DNA of 64,000 bases from Terebella lapidaria (lineage: Eukaryota; Annelida; Polychaeta; Terebellida; Terebellidae): NCBI GenBank assembly GCA_949152475.1, contig OX424555.1, positions 13,162,868-13,226,867 on the forward strand, given 5' to 3'. Position numbers and translations under genes: made by a program. How positions within the stretch are numbered: the first letter of the stretch is position 1; each line of letters opens with the position of its first letter. Positions 32,201 through 40,309 of the stretch are shown piece by piece. The notes beneath the pieces were generated by a model that had not been told where the DNA came from, searched no databases, and saw only the letters and a list, made by a program, of their open reading frames with translations.

Positions 32201-33842
32201 CCGAGAAGTAGTTGGCGCCTGCCAGGGCGTCATGAGTATCCTGAATGTTGGGCAAGGGATACGAATCCTTGCGGGTGACGTCATTCAGGAGCCGATAGTC
32301 GACACAGAAGCGTACCTGTCCGTTCTTCTTCCGCACGAGCACTACCTGTGCGCTCCAGGGCGAATCGGACGGCTCAATACACCCCAAGCGGAGCATCTTG
32401 TCGATCTCCTCGTCGATGATGCTTTGTTGCGCCTGAGGGACGCGTCGCTGTCGTTGTCGAATTGGGGCCGAGTTGCCGGTGTCGATTCTATGCTGGACGA
32501 CTTGGGTCCGTCCCAGTTGGCCGTCTGGGTGCATAAATGTGTCCTGGTATTGGTGAACCAGGTTGGCGCAACGCCGATGCTGTTCCGGCGCTAGTCCGGC
32601 GCGATCCACCATTTCTTGTAGATGTGGCGGTAGGTCGCGGTAGTGACTGGCGTCTACCGTGGCCGAGTCGGGCTCCTCTCCGGGTCGTGGCAGGGCTCCG
32701 ACGACACTTTCGACAGGGCTTGCTATGGCGACAGGGTCGGAACGGGTGAGCGTAATGCCGGTATCTGCTGGATTGACTACCGACACCTTTACGCACTGCC
32801 GATTCAGGGTCGTAAGTGTTCTCCCCATGATGAGGTCGGTTTCCTCGGGAAAGGTCGTAAGTGGCTGGACTATCCTCGGGTGTTGTCGAACTCGAACTCG
32901 GGAAGTCGGGACCAGCTCCACTATTGCTTCGCTGCGTGCGGGGACGGTGACAGCTCGTCGCACGGCCATTCTGACAACATTGGCCTCAATGTCTTTATGT
33001 GCGAACAGGATTTCTTTGTGTACCTGTATCGTCCCTTCACCGTAATTCACTACAGCGTGAGCTTGCCGAAAAAAGTTCATGCCGAGAATCATGTCGTCAT
33101 GTATGTCAGCCACACAAAAGGTTACGACCATATGGTTAGTTCCGACCTGTATTGAGAGGTCGATCAGTCCATCGATCGGGCTTGACTGTCCGGTGACGTC
33201 ACGAATAATAGCCGAAGTAGACCGCAAATGTCGCTGGTCAGCGGGGACGTGACGTAGCTGATCGCGTCGGAGCAGGGAGATCTGCGCTCCGGAGTCGAGT
33301 ACAGCCTTTATCGTCTTGTTTCCGACGTGTACCGGCAACTTCCAGCATTTGTGATTGGTGGCGCTGGAGTTGTTGATGACAGCCGGAATTTCGGGGTCGT
33401 CTAGCGGTGGCCGGAAGAGTGTGTGCAGAGGCGGCAGTTTGGATTCCGGTCCACTCGGAAAAGCGTAGAATCCTCCGTCGTCGGAGATCCACTCGATCTC
33501 GGACATGCTGTCCGTTCCGGTGCCGTTGGCGGTCGGGGGTGACACCCCTTCAGGACGACGGTCTCCACGTGGTGGTCGCTGTGGCCGCGGTGCGGACACC
33601 CCTTCATGAAAAGAGGCCGATTTCGGGGTCGGAGCTTGACATTTTGTACACACCCCTTCAAGGAGCTGAGGTGTGGGCTGGGCCGGCTGCGGGGTCGTTA
33701 TTGGTGTCGTTACCGGTACAGTAGTCGTGACAACCGCAGATGTGGAGCGGGGAACGTTGTCCTGTTGTCTGGAAGGTCCTTGCTCCTCAGCACCTTCCCC
33801 TACTGGTTTGACGACGGGGTCGGAGGTGTTGGTGGGGCCGGT
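29268..33842 (-). CDS. pol: Pol polyprotein of element B: protease, RT, RNase H, integrase
   Basis: The frame is open from 33842 (after a stop at 33843-33845) to the stop at 29268 and lies -1 relative to gag, overlapping its last 43 nt. There is no ATG near its start, so frameshifted Gag-Pol is likely. Numbering from a GTG codon at 33653: aspartic protease with DSG at 120-122; RT about 410-575 with YLDD at 549-552; RNase H with DTDAS at 698-702; integrase zinc domain H983, H990, C1020 and C1023; catalytic D1052, D1112 and E1148 (exact D,D-35-E); SH3-like C-terminal region about 1265-1325; then a Ser/Arg/Lys-rich basic tail (about 1340-1461). No chromodomain was seen. All catalytic residues are present and the frame is unbroken, in contrast to element A. 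Confidence 0.96.
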   Translation of the reverse strand, partial: TGPTNTSDPVVKPVGEGAEEQGPSRQQDNVPRSTSAVVTTTVPVTTPITTPQPAQPTPQLLEGVCTKCQAPTPKSASFHEGVSAPRPQRPPRGDRRPEGVSPPTANGTGTDSMSEIEWISDDGGFYAFPSGPESKLPPLHTLFRPPLDDPEIPAVINNSSATNHKCWKLPVHVGNKTIKAVLDSGAQISLLRRDQLRHVPADQRHLRSTSAIIRDVTGQSSPIDGLIDLSIQVGTNHMVVTFCVADIHDDMILGMNFFRQAHAVVNYGEGTIQVHKEILFAHKDIEANVVRMAVRRAVTVPARSEAIVELVPTSRVRVRQHPRIVQPLTTFPEETDLIMGRTLTTLNRQCVKVSVVNPADTGITLTRSDPVAIASPVESVVGALPRPGEEPDSATVDASHYRDLPPHLQEMVDRAGLAPEQHRRCANLVHQYQDTFMHPDGQLGRTQVVQHRIDTGNSAPIRQRQRRVPQAQQSIIDEEIDKMLRLGCIEPSDSPWSAQVVLVRKKNGQVRFCVDYRLLNDVTRKDSYPLPNIQDTHDALAGANYFSALDLASGYWQVEVDPSDRPKTAFATRKGLYQFKVMPFGLSNAPATFERLMETILRGYLWTRCMCYLDDVIAYGRTFDQALANLEAVLDRIRSAGLKLQPKKCELFQREILYLGFIVSGQGIRVDPNKVKAIREWPTPCEITDVRAFLGFANYHRRFIKDYAEIAEPLVALTRGECHFTWGPAQRRAFQRLRDALIKAPKLAHPTQNPEDYFILDTDASGFAVGGALSQRVNGKEIPIGFASKTLSRTQRNYCTTYRELLAVVEMVQHYRHYLWGRKFLLRTDHSSLRWLKNYSDADGMLARWLAKLQQYDFRIEHRPGKLHGNADGLSRCHSCKHQDCPGRLVTPPTDPETSSGELPVRRITVVPTQTRADLLDSDSITSPVLPQLVSARQVVRVRALDATLDGQKWLSDYSTQDIVAAQQADPSVGKVRQWILAGTKPDSREVARQGEEVKTLVSRWNLLALQDGVLVRHIKPDPAGRPVVQTVLPVALRTQVLHQLHDLKIVGHLGIQRTIERVRRRFYWPGLALDVARWCARCPQCVTRKGKPAPKRSPLTQLPTGAPFDRIAMDILDTHKVTGRGYRYVLVVSDYFTKYTDAFPLRRHTAKNVADTLVNRWIVYHGVPKAVHSDQGTEFESSLFRHVVRLLGAKKIRTTPYRPQSDGQVERFNRTLLNMLSAFVSDRANDWDLHLPYVLMAYRTSVHSSTGCTPHLMVYGHECNLPVDLMFPTYDPEPLPPCGPEYVEYLRQAIRTAHGFAQDHLEKAAIRQKMGYDAHAKPRPQFQPGELVRYYYLPLTQNNKFARPWTGPWRIIDRVTEVDYRIALVSNPRNTRVVHLDVLKPYEGDNQAAHIYSDPVRPTSSSSKSDPEQSPDPMGLLKEFYYPWEVTVQDRHTDSDQTAESDSQTTQDRQSRSPTSSGSSRHRQRKRSHRSSSDNPKPARKTRRQKPVVSSDPETSEATPPPARPSRPRRHARRPARYR
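33542..33660 (-). repeat. Three PPT-like 11-mers at exact 54-nt spacing
   Basis: On the - strand TGAAGGGGTGT occurs at 33660-33650, 33606-33596 and 33552-33542, each identical to the polypurine-tract core at 24530-24520. The sequences between copies are not alike, so this is not a simple tandem duplication. The 54-nt step keeps the pol frame, and each encodes Glu-Gly-Val. Confidence 0.85.
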
Positions 33843-36376
33843 TTAGTTTGGTTACCGGTTTGGTTAGGTACTGACAACACTTGAGCTGTCCTTCTGTCAG
33901 TACCGGGACCATTGGGCCGAAATGCTAGCGGTTTCATGCCGTTACGTACTAGCACATCCTTAAGCCGAAAGCATCGCATCCAGCGATGGCCGGGCTTCTT
34001 GCAAAAGAAGCACACCATGGGTCGTCCGGGTTGCGGGGGTCGATCACCTTTCATCGGGGCCGTTGTTCGTAGGACAGAGAAGATAGCCGTTTCCTCGCAC
34101 AGTCCATTCTCGTCACTAAGGACGCACTGGAAGGCTTCGGCCACCCACTCGCGTGAGCTGGTTGGCACCGAGTGTTCGTCGCAACCTTGTAGGCCGGTAG
34201 TGTCACTGTCCGCGGGGTCGTAGTAGGCCGCAATTTGCTCTGGGGTTAGTGTTTCCCCCTGAGTGACTTGTCCCATGGCACAGGACAGTTCCTCATTGAC
34301 AGAGTCGTCTTCCGCGTATCCGCTTGCGGAAATGTCAGCACGTCGTGTGCCTCGATGTCGATCTCTGGCTGTCCTCTGTTGACGACTCTCTACCTTGAGA
34401 ACGGCCGTAAGTGCCTCACTGTAACTGTTAAAAGTGAGGGCACACAGTTTATCGGCGATGGGGTCGGGTTGGCCGTTCACGAATTGCGCAATCACAGTTC
34501 GTTGCCGCGACGTTGGCGTAACGTCGTCGAACACTTGCTCCGCCAGGGCCTGGAGTCGCTCCATGTAGTGTTCCGCGTCCTCTTTTCGTTCCCGCTTGAG
34601 GAACGGGAAATCGTCCCGTTTGGACTGTCGACGGGGCTCGGGTTCCCAGCCCTCTAGGAGTTGGCGACGGAACTCTCCCCAGGGAGTTGCGACCGGGATA
34701 TTGAGAGCTAGCGCTTCAGCGCGGCCGCGTAGCGTGCTCCGGAAGGTCGTCGTCTTGTTGAGGTCGGAGTAAGTAAAGGCCGCAGCGAATTGTTCGAAAC
34801 TCCGAACGTATTGAGTGAGATTGCCCTCCTTAAAGGTCGCACGCCATTGAGCCATCTTAGCCGTAGCCAACGTTTGGGGCTCAGACGTGAGTCTCTGTGG
34901 CGTGGGCGTGTCAACACTCACCGCAACTGGTGTAGTCGCTGTAGTGGCCGTCGGAGTCGGAACAGCCGAAGTCGCCGGAGCCGTCGTATCTGGGCCGATC
35001 GGGGTCGCGTTAGCGGGGGCGGTCGGTGCTGTCGTCGCGGAGACGGCGAGCGATGCGGCGGGTGGTGCCGTCGTGTGGCTGGGGTCGTGTGGTGCTTGTG
35101 CGGCGGGGGCCGGTTGACTGTATGGAGGCGTCACCCATGGTATCCCGACTGAGGGTGGGAATACAGCCGGTGGTGGATATCGGTATACCGATCCATCCGG
35201 GCATACACCATGGTACACTAATCCGGGTTGTGTACCATGATAGCCGGTGTCAGCGATCACGCTGGGAACGCCACCATATCCAGGCGGTGGGTTCGCGTAG
35301 CCGACATGCGGTGAATAGTATCCGACAGCTACTCCATTTGGAACACCGCTTGTTGCGCCAGGGTATCCGACTGGCGGTACACCATATCCGTTGGTGTTTC
35401 CGACTGATTGTGAGATCGGAGGTTCGATCATTTGCACAACACTTTCTGCCGGAGCAGACACAACTTGATCTTGCGACGGATCGAAGCGCGGTTGTTCTCC
35501 GGTAGTCGGCGATGGTCGGTGCGTGGTCGGCGCGGGAGCGCGTGTGTCGGAAGTCGGCGTGTCGGGGTCGCAGGGTCGGCGACTTGATGTCGAGGGTGCT
35601 TGTCGGGGTCGCGCTTGTCGCATGGTGGCGCGAGGTTCCGCCGTTGTGTCGCTGGGTCGTTGTTGTCGTAGCGGCGTCGCGATCCGGGTAGCGGTCGTCA
35701 TCAGGATGTCTTCGGATGTCGCACCCGTCTGGCTGGGTCGTGTGTACTCTACCACCGTAGGCTCGGTCGGTATGCGTGAGTACATTTCTGGCGCGGGGCC
35801 GTGTTGTCTCGGCGTCATGGACGGCGCCAGGGGTCGATTGGCCGAATAAGCGTTCGGCGGGGTCGATTCCGGAACATTGTCAGACTGACAAACCCACTGT
35901 CGTATCCGAGAGTTACTTGGTGGGTGCGTAACCATTGACGTGTCTATGGTTACCGGCCGAACGTCCACTGCTAATTGTTCTGGGTCGATATCACAATCTA
36001 CGCTCGCTCTTTGACGTGAGCGCGTATAGTTTCTGTCGGCAAAGTCACTTTTCTGGGTCGCTCTAGCCGGCGTGGCCGAGTACGCTCTAGCGTGCGCACG
36101 CAGAATGTCACTTACTGTATGTGACGGGTCGAGCGGGTCTTCGTCTAGGAACTCCTGCACCAGGTCGGTAGGCGGCGAAAACGATCTCAGGGACGAATGG
36201 TCGCCAATGGAGTCGAAAAGGCCGGACGGTTGTTGCTCCTGCGACAGTGGAACTGTATCGCTCATGGCAACTGAGCGAGGGCCGGAAGGTCGGAAGGCCG
36301 AATTCGGATTGATCGTCACTTCATCATCCGTAGGGTCGAGTGGCTCACCGCGGGAGGCTCCCGGGGCCAATGCCAT
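33800..36376 (-). CDS. gag: Gag polyprotein of element B (858 codons)
   Basis: Structural protein of the retrotransposon particle. It starts at the ATG at 36376-36374, 60 nt after the primer-binding site, and ends with TAG at 33802-33800. The N-terminal half (to about 500) is low-complexity, rich in Pro, Ser, Thr, Gly and Tyr, with a GY/PPxGY-like segment at about 330-400. The capsid-like retrotransposon Gag region is at about 508-670 (AQWRATF through ALTAVLKVE). A CCHC zinc knuckle, C-x2-C-x4-H-x4-C, is at about 790-803 (CFFCKKPGH) and would bind genomic RNA. The total length is well above the 300-500 residues common for this group, because of the long N-terminal extension. A Pro-rich tail leads into the overlap with pol. 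Confidence 0.93.
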   Translation of the reverse strand: MALAPGASRGEPLDPTDDEVTINPNSAFRPSGPRSVAMSDTVPLSQEQQPSGLFDSIGDHSSLRSFSPPTDLVQEFLDEDPLDPSHTVSDILRAHARAYSATPARATQKSDFADRNYTRSRQRASVDCDIDPEQLAVDVRPVTIDTSMVTHPPSNSRIRQWVCQSDNVPESTPPNAYSANRPLAPSMTPRQHGPAPEMYSRIPTEPTVVEYTRPSQTGATSEDILMTTATRIATPLRQQRPSDTTAEPRATMRQARPRQAPSTSSRRPCDPDTPTSDTRAPAPTTHRPSPTTGEQPRFDPSQDQVVSAPAESVVQMIEPPISQSVGNTNGYGVPPVGYPGATSGVPNGVAVGYYSPHVGYANPPPGYGGVPSVIADTGYHGTQPGLVYHGVCPDGSVYRYPPPAVFPPSVGIPWVTPPYSQPAPAAQAPHDPSHTTAPPAASLAVSATTAPTAPANATPIGPDTTAPATSAVPTPTATTATTPVAVSVDTPTPQRLTSEPQTLATAKMAQWRATFKEGNLTQYVRSFEQFAAAFTYSDLNKTTTFRSTLRGRAEALALNIPVATPWGEFRRQLLEGWEPEPRRQSKRDDFPFLKRERKEDAEHYMERLQALAEQVFDDVTPTSRQRTVIAQFVNGQPDPIADKLCALTFNSYSEALTAVLKVESRQQRTARDRHRGTRRADISASGYAEDDSVNEELSCAMGQVTQGETLTPEQIAAYYDPADSDTTGLQGCDEHSVPTSSREWVAEAFQCVLSDENGLCEETAIFSVLRTTAPMKGDRPPQPGRPMVCFFCKKPGHRWMRCFRLKDVLVRNGMKPLAFRPNGPGTDRRTAQVLSVPNQTGNQTKPAPPTPPTPSSNQ

Positions 36377-36421
36377 CAATGCCGGTCAGGTCTGGGTCGA
36401 TAATCCGAGACTAGCTCAGAT

Positions 36422-36439
36422 CCTGGTCGAACGGCGCCA
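36422..36439 (-). other. Primer-binding site of element B
   Basis: On the - strand TGGCGCCGTTCGACCA starts one base after the end of the 5' LTR. TGG at the start complements the CCA tail of a tRNA, which would prime minus-strand synthesis. The tRNA identity cannot be fixed by eye. Confidence 0.75.
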
Positions 36440-36440
36440 A

Positions 36441-37173
36441 TGTGAGGAATATCGTTCACGGCCGATATCAAGCCGGTTTAACTGGGTCGTCGTGTGATAC
36501 AATAAGCCGGCAGTTTCAATTTAACTGTTTATTGTGGTGATAAAGACTGATGATCAATCACGCACAATCAGGGTCGCACTCTCACCTACGTCGGGTGATA
36601 TCCCAGTCTATATTTCTATATTCCTAGTATAGTCCTTTATACAACTTGCACATATATCCGATAGATTATATATATTAATATCGACAGTCTCACAGGAACT
36701 TTTGCATATACGTCCTGCCACTGGGATTTACACTACACTTCTGCGCAGTAGACTGGGGCCGAGGGACCATGTGGCTGTGTAATTTCCCGCCAAGTGTAAG
36801 CGGTGTTGTGATAGGTTGAATGTGTGGTGCAATGCGCTGATGTCACCGGGAAAGTGGGTTTCCCCGGCTCGTGTCAATACTTGGAATGCCTGTATGTGTG
36901 CACGTGATGTATGGAGTATGTGTGTCAAGTTCTATGTTTAGAAGTCAGTGCATGTGAAGGTCAAGGTCGAGTAAACGGGGCCGAGTGTACTGAGCTAGCG
37001 GGGCCGCAGGTGCGTGGTTTGACCTGTGTATGTAACCATGACTACATGGAGTTTATGCTTGTGATCGTATAGTGTGTACTTGTCCTGTATGTAAGTCATG
37101 CAGAATGAATGTTTGTTGTGGAAATGTGTAGTGCGCGGGAGGGACGGGAGTAACAGTCGCTAAAATTACTACA
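36441..37173 (-). mobile_element. 5' LTR of element B
   Basis: 733 bp, apparently identical to the left LTR. It carries the promoter: on the - strand TATAAAGG at 36641-36634, about 530 nt into the LTR, leaving an R/U5 of roughly 170 nt before the primer-binding site. Confidence 0.96.
36634..36641 (-). promoter_or_regulatory. TATA box of element B 5' LTR
   Basis: TATAAAGG on the - strand, with AATAAA about 100 nt downstream in R. The same pair is in the 3' LTR at 23978-23985 and 23872-23877. It probably starts the full-length genomic RNA. Confidence 0.6.
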
Positions 37174-37177
37174 TTAG
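37174..37177. other. Target-site duplication of element B, right copy (TTAG)
   Basis: Matches 23781-23784. Confidence 0.8.
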
Positions 37178-37307
37178 TTTGGGTTATAAAGTTACAGTTA
37201 TTTTGGGATCGATTTCTTCGTGCAGTCATGCCGACATGCATGCGGTCATACATGTACAGTAAAAGTTGTTCACAATGGGGAAGGGAATACGGCAACAAGT
37301 TGTATGA

Positions 37308-37440
37308 TGGCTCGGTGGCCGAGTGGTTACAGTGCTCGCTCTCTAACACGTAGGCTGTTGACTCTGTGGGTTCGAATCTACCTGCTGGTAAATATTTTTT
37401 TTGCTCTTTGTTTTTTTTTAGAATATCCAGTACCATTATA
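37308..37440 (+). repeat. tRNA-like sequence, probable SINE head
   Basis: An A-box-like TGGCCGAGTGG at 37316-37326 and a B-box-like GGTTCGAATCT at about 37369-37379 are about 43 nt apart, as in RNA polymerase III genes. The outer segments do not pair into an acceptor stem, so it is not a functional tRNA. A T-rich stretch follows. A tRNA-derived SINE fragment or a tRNA pseudogene fits best. Confidence 0.6.
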
Positions 37441-37759
37441 ATCTATTATAGCGGTTATCCAAGAACTTTTTGCAATGTGTTATGATATATTAATAATATA
37501 CACTGTTGAATGATCATTTGGTAGGAATATGGGCATTATGTCGTGCGAAAATTGTCGTCGCCTCTGTCATATAATACCAGTATGGCATACAAAAACGGCC
37601 ATCACGATCTGCTTGAATTCATTAGATGGTTCTCCAAAGATGCAGCATCATGATATGAAAGTTACCAAGTTGTAGTAACGAACATTAATAGCAATACTGT
37701 ATTTTATGATTTTTTTTATATTGACATCATCAAAATTTTGTGCTGTTAGTAGTATATAC
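37441..37759. other. AT-rich DNA with repeat fragments
   Basis: GGCCATCACGATCTGCTTGA at about 37595 resembles part of R13 (46760-46800). About 37670-37775 is a degraded end of the 363-bp repeat (AATAGCAATACTGTATTTTA to GTTGATACACACATC). Confidence 0.45.
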
Positions 37760-38175
37760 TATGTTGATACACACATCGATTGGATGTTTTAAATGAGTCA
37801 GTCTCAAATGGCTGGGTCTTGCTCAGGAGACGTCATAAAATTTCAATATGTATGTCTGCTCAGGAGTTGTGCATTATTAATTCTAACAAATTTTTGAAAA
37901 TTCAGAATTCAGGGACAAGTATTAAGGCCAAGGTCACTGTGTAAATGAAGCAACTCTTGTCTAATTTCTAAAATTGTGAATTCTACTGCTGGGTGATGCT
38001 CAGGAGGTGTCTTAAATGTGTCAATTTCTAATGCTAGTTGTCCAGTAAATATTTTCAATGTGTAAATTATGAGTAAATGTTTTAAATGTAAATAAACAAA
38101 TGTGTAGATATTTCGTCAAGTGTTGGCCTATGGCCGATTTTGTCAGTGTTTGCTTGTTCAGAACAAGCAGTTGAT
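37760..38175 (+). repeat. R12-related fragment ending in hairpins
   Basis: Shares CTCAGGAGTTGTGCATTAT-like and CAAGGTCA segments with R12. At its end are TTTCGTCAAGT (as in the R12 tip), TTGGCCTATGGCCGA (near-palindrome, about 38123-38137) and a perfect hairpin GCTTGTTC-A-GAACAAGC (about 38152-38168). Confidence 0.6.
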
Positions 38176-38409
38176 TTTATGAAGAAAAAGTCGTGATAAA
38201 CCTTACCTTGGGTCATTATTTCATATTGAAATGACTAGGTTAGGAAACACATTTGTTTGTGGAACATAAATGGTCTATTCCTTAATCACGGAAGACATAT
38301 TTCTCATGGACACGATGCTGTCACAAACACTATCAATATAGACATTAGCTATAGGCAACGAAAACACAAGACATCAGCTTCAGAGCAACTATACAAGAGG
38401 CATCACTGA

Positions 38410-38830
38410 CAATCAGCGGGTAACTATGGCTGTAAGCTGCCGGAGGTCCTGGTCTGTCAGCTTACCGCTGCACCGGTCGACCGATCATGATCCACCACCG
38501 AAACCACACACACACACACCTCGGAGGCGGTAGTCGGCAATCGATAGTTTAATGCAATCCATGACACTGTCCCACTCACTTCTCTATGGCCGTCGTCAGT
38601 GCCTTCAGTCACGGTGGGTCACTCTCTATGACCTCGGCCAAAAACTCATCTCGAGCCCAATCAAGAGCTATTCATTCCTCCGCTGGCACCAGTACCACCC
38701 TCTGCTGTTGTTGTGAGGATCTTCCAAACACTCAACTCGCGATAACTTTCGTCATTTAGGAAGAGTTATGTTCGAGGTCATTTCCATGGATAGACCATAC
38801 TGTCCTCTGTAGTGGTCAACATATGGGATC
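38410..38830 (+). repeat. Dispersed repeat R3, copy 2
   Basis: Collinear with 13250-13600, including CTGTTGTTGTGAGGATCTTCC and TTTAGGAAGAGTTATG. Contains a short CA run at about 38506-38518. Confidence 0.78.
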
Positions 38831-38999
38831 TATTTTGTTGATCCGAGTTAAATAATGTCCTCCGGCCATTTTCTGACTTAGATACATTGAACAGGTCAAT
38901 GAACAGCTCACCCTGGAGTAACTTCACATCGTATAAAACTAGATAAATAGGCATTGCACAGACTGACGCTAAACTGATCAGTGATCTCGGCTCTTCTTG

Positions 39000-39450
39000 A
39001 GCATCCGTCATCGTCCGTACACATTTTCATTTTTCAATGAAATATATTCATGATGGATGTATTTGGTTTTTCAAATTATTCGTCATTCTCGATTTAGTTG
39101 GCCTTGTGTGCTATTTTCTAAATTTGTGTGAAACTCGTTCGCCTGGTTCGGGTGATTTTAGCCTGTTGGCATGGCATTGCATCCGTCATCGTCCATGCAC
39201 ATTTTGATATTTAAATATATTTTTATAAAATAATTCATGCTGGTGGTAATTCATTTTTCAAATTAATGGTTATTGTTAATAACACCTTGTGGGCCTTTTT
39301 TTAAAAACATATGTTTAGACGTTTGTTTCTAATTAATACATATAACTCCCCATATTCCCATTACCAGGTCCGTCAGTGATGAATCGCCAGTCTGTGCATT
39401 CTGAATTTCTGACACGTCGCTAATAGGGACTGGACTTTGGTATTGTTTAA
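39000..39450 (+). repeat. Dispersed repeat R11, copy 2 (uninterrupted)
   Basis: Matches the two pieces flanking R10 at 18010-18105 and 19435-19640. GCATCCGTCATCGTC occurs twice here (about 39003 and 39180), and TTGGCATGGCATTGCATCC resembles the start of R10. Confidence 0.65.
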
Positions 39451-39539
39451 AGTTTCATTTCATTCATTTATAAAAGCGACGAGAGGTTTACTATATTGAT
39501 AGTCTATACTTCGTGGCAGTATAGGCCCTAATACTTGTT

Positions 39540-40090
39540 CTTATGTAACCCCATTTGCGTTTACGTTTCAGGTTACCTGTTGTCCCGTGGCTGACGTCCA
39601 TTCAATGCCAATGTCCCGTGGAGAGCCACTGACGTAAGCTTCAGAAGTGTGCTGATCTAGCAATCATATTGAGAGCGGCTTACCACATTGAAAGACGATA
39701 TCCCTTGATGCACGGACACTTGAATGGACATGGTGTGATCTGATGACCATGTCCCACAAAGACGAATGCATCTCCCGTGTGGAAGGATACGCCCAACCCC
39801 CCTGTGAATTGTGGCGTTAGTGTAATCAACGTTTGACGTCGATACAAATCAATATTGGTCAGAACATCATGGTCATGTTCAACTTTGTTCAAGCTTTGTA
39901 CAATTTTGGGGTTCATAATTCAAGTCGAAAATCAAGTATCAAACAATATGTGTATTTTAGTATTTTCATGTCTTTCTTTGTTTTCTCACACATGGAGGAA
40001 AATTATGCGATATGCTACAGGCATGGAAACAAGTATAAATGTCAGACTATCTGAAAAGAGTTGTGCATATTACACAAAAAAAACATCTAT
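39540..40090 (+). repeat. Dispersed repeat R2, copy 3
   Basis: Same orientation and order of landmarks as copies 1 and 2 (GTCCCGTGGCTGACRTCCAT, CAAAGACGAATGCAT, CATGGAGGA-AATATGCGAT). Confidence 0.82.
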
Positions 40091-40309
40091 ACAAAAAGTT
40101 GCTTATTTGAAGACCAACAAAGCACATAGTTTATCAATCAAACTATCAATTAATTTTCACGGATAATGCACTGCGGTTGCCTTATGGAAATGCACCACGC
40201 CTCCCGCTTTAGGAGCATGGAATTGTTCGAGTCTGTGTGATTCATGTTCCTCTCCACTTTTGATTGAAGAAGGACATCAATTTTTACTTTGCGAGTTACA
40301 TGTCAAATT

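Larger units (their letters stand above)
23785..37173 (-). mobile_element. Element B: complete 13.4-kb Ty3/gypsy LTR retrotransposon
   Basis: Read on the - strand: 5' LTR (37173-36441), primer-binding site, gag (36376-33800), pol in the -1 frame (33842-29268), spacer, third ORF (27819-25021), polypurine tract and 3' LTR (24517-23785). Both LTRs are 733 bp, and I found no difference between them by eye. A 4-bp TTAG duplication flanks the element. Pol domain order protease-RT-RNase H-integrase defines the Ty3/gypsy type. All large frames are unbroken, so the copy may be competent or very recently so. The GC-rich body contrasts with its AT-rich surroundings. The third ORF and the 13.4-kb length exceed the typical 5-8 kb of this group. 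Confidence 0.95.

Noticed and set aside
29268-33842. Chromodomain at the end of integrase (chromovirus)
   Set aside because: After the SH3-like region the tail is Ser/Arg/Lys-rich, with no chromodomain aromatic pattern visible; the same is true of element A.
37316-37380. Functional tRNA gene
   Set aside because: A- and B-box-like elements are present, but the ends cannot form an acceptor stem and the T-arm pairing is weak.
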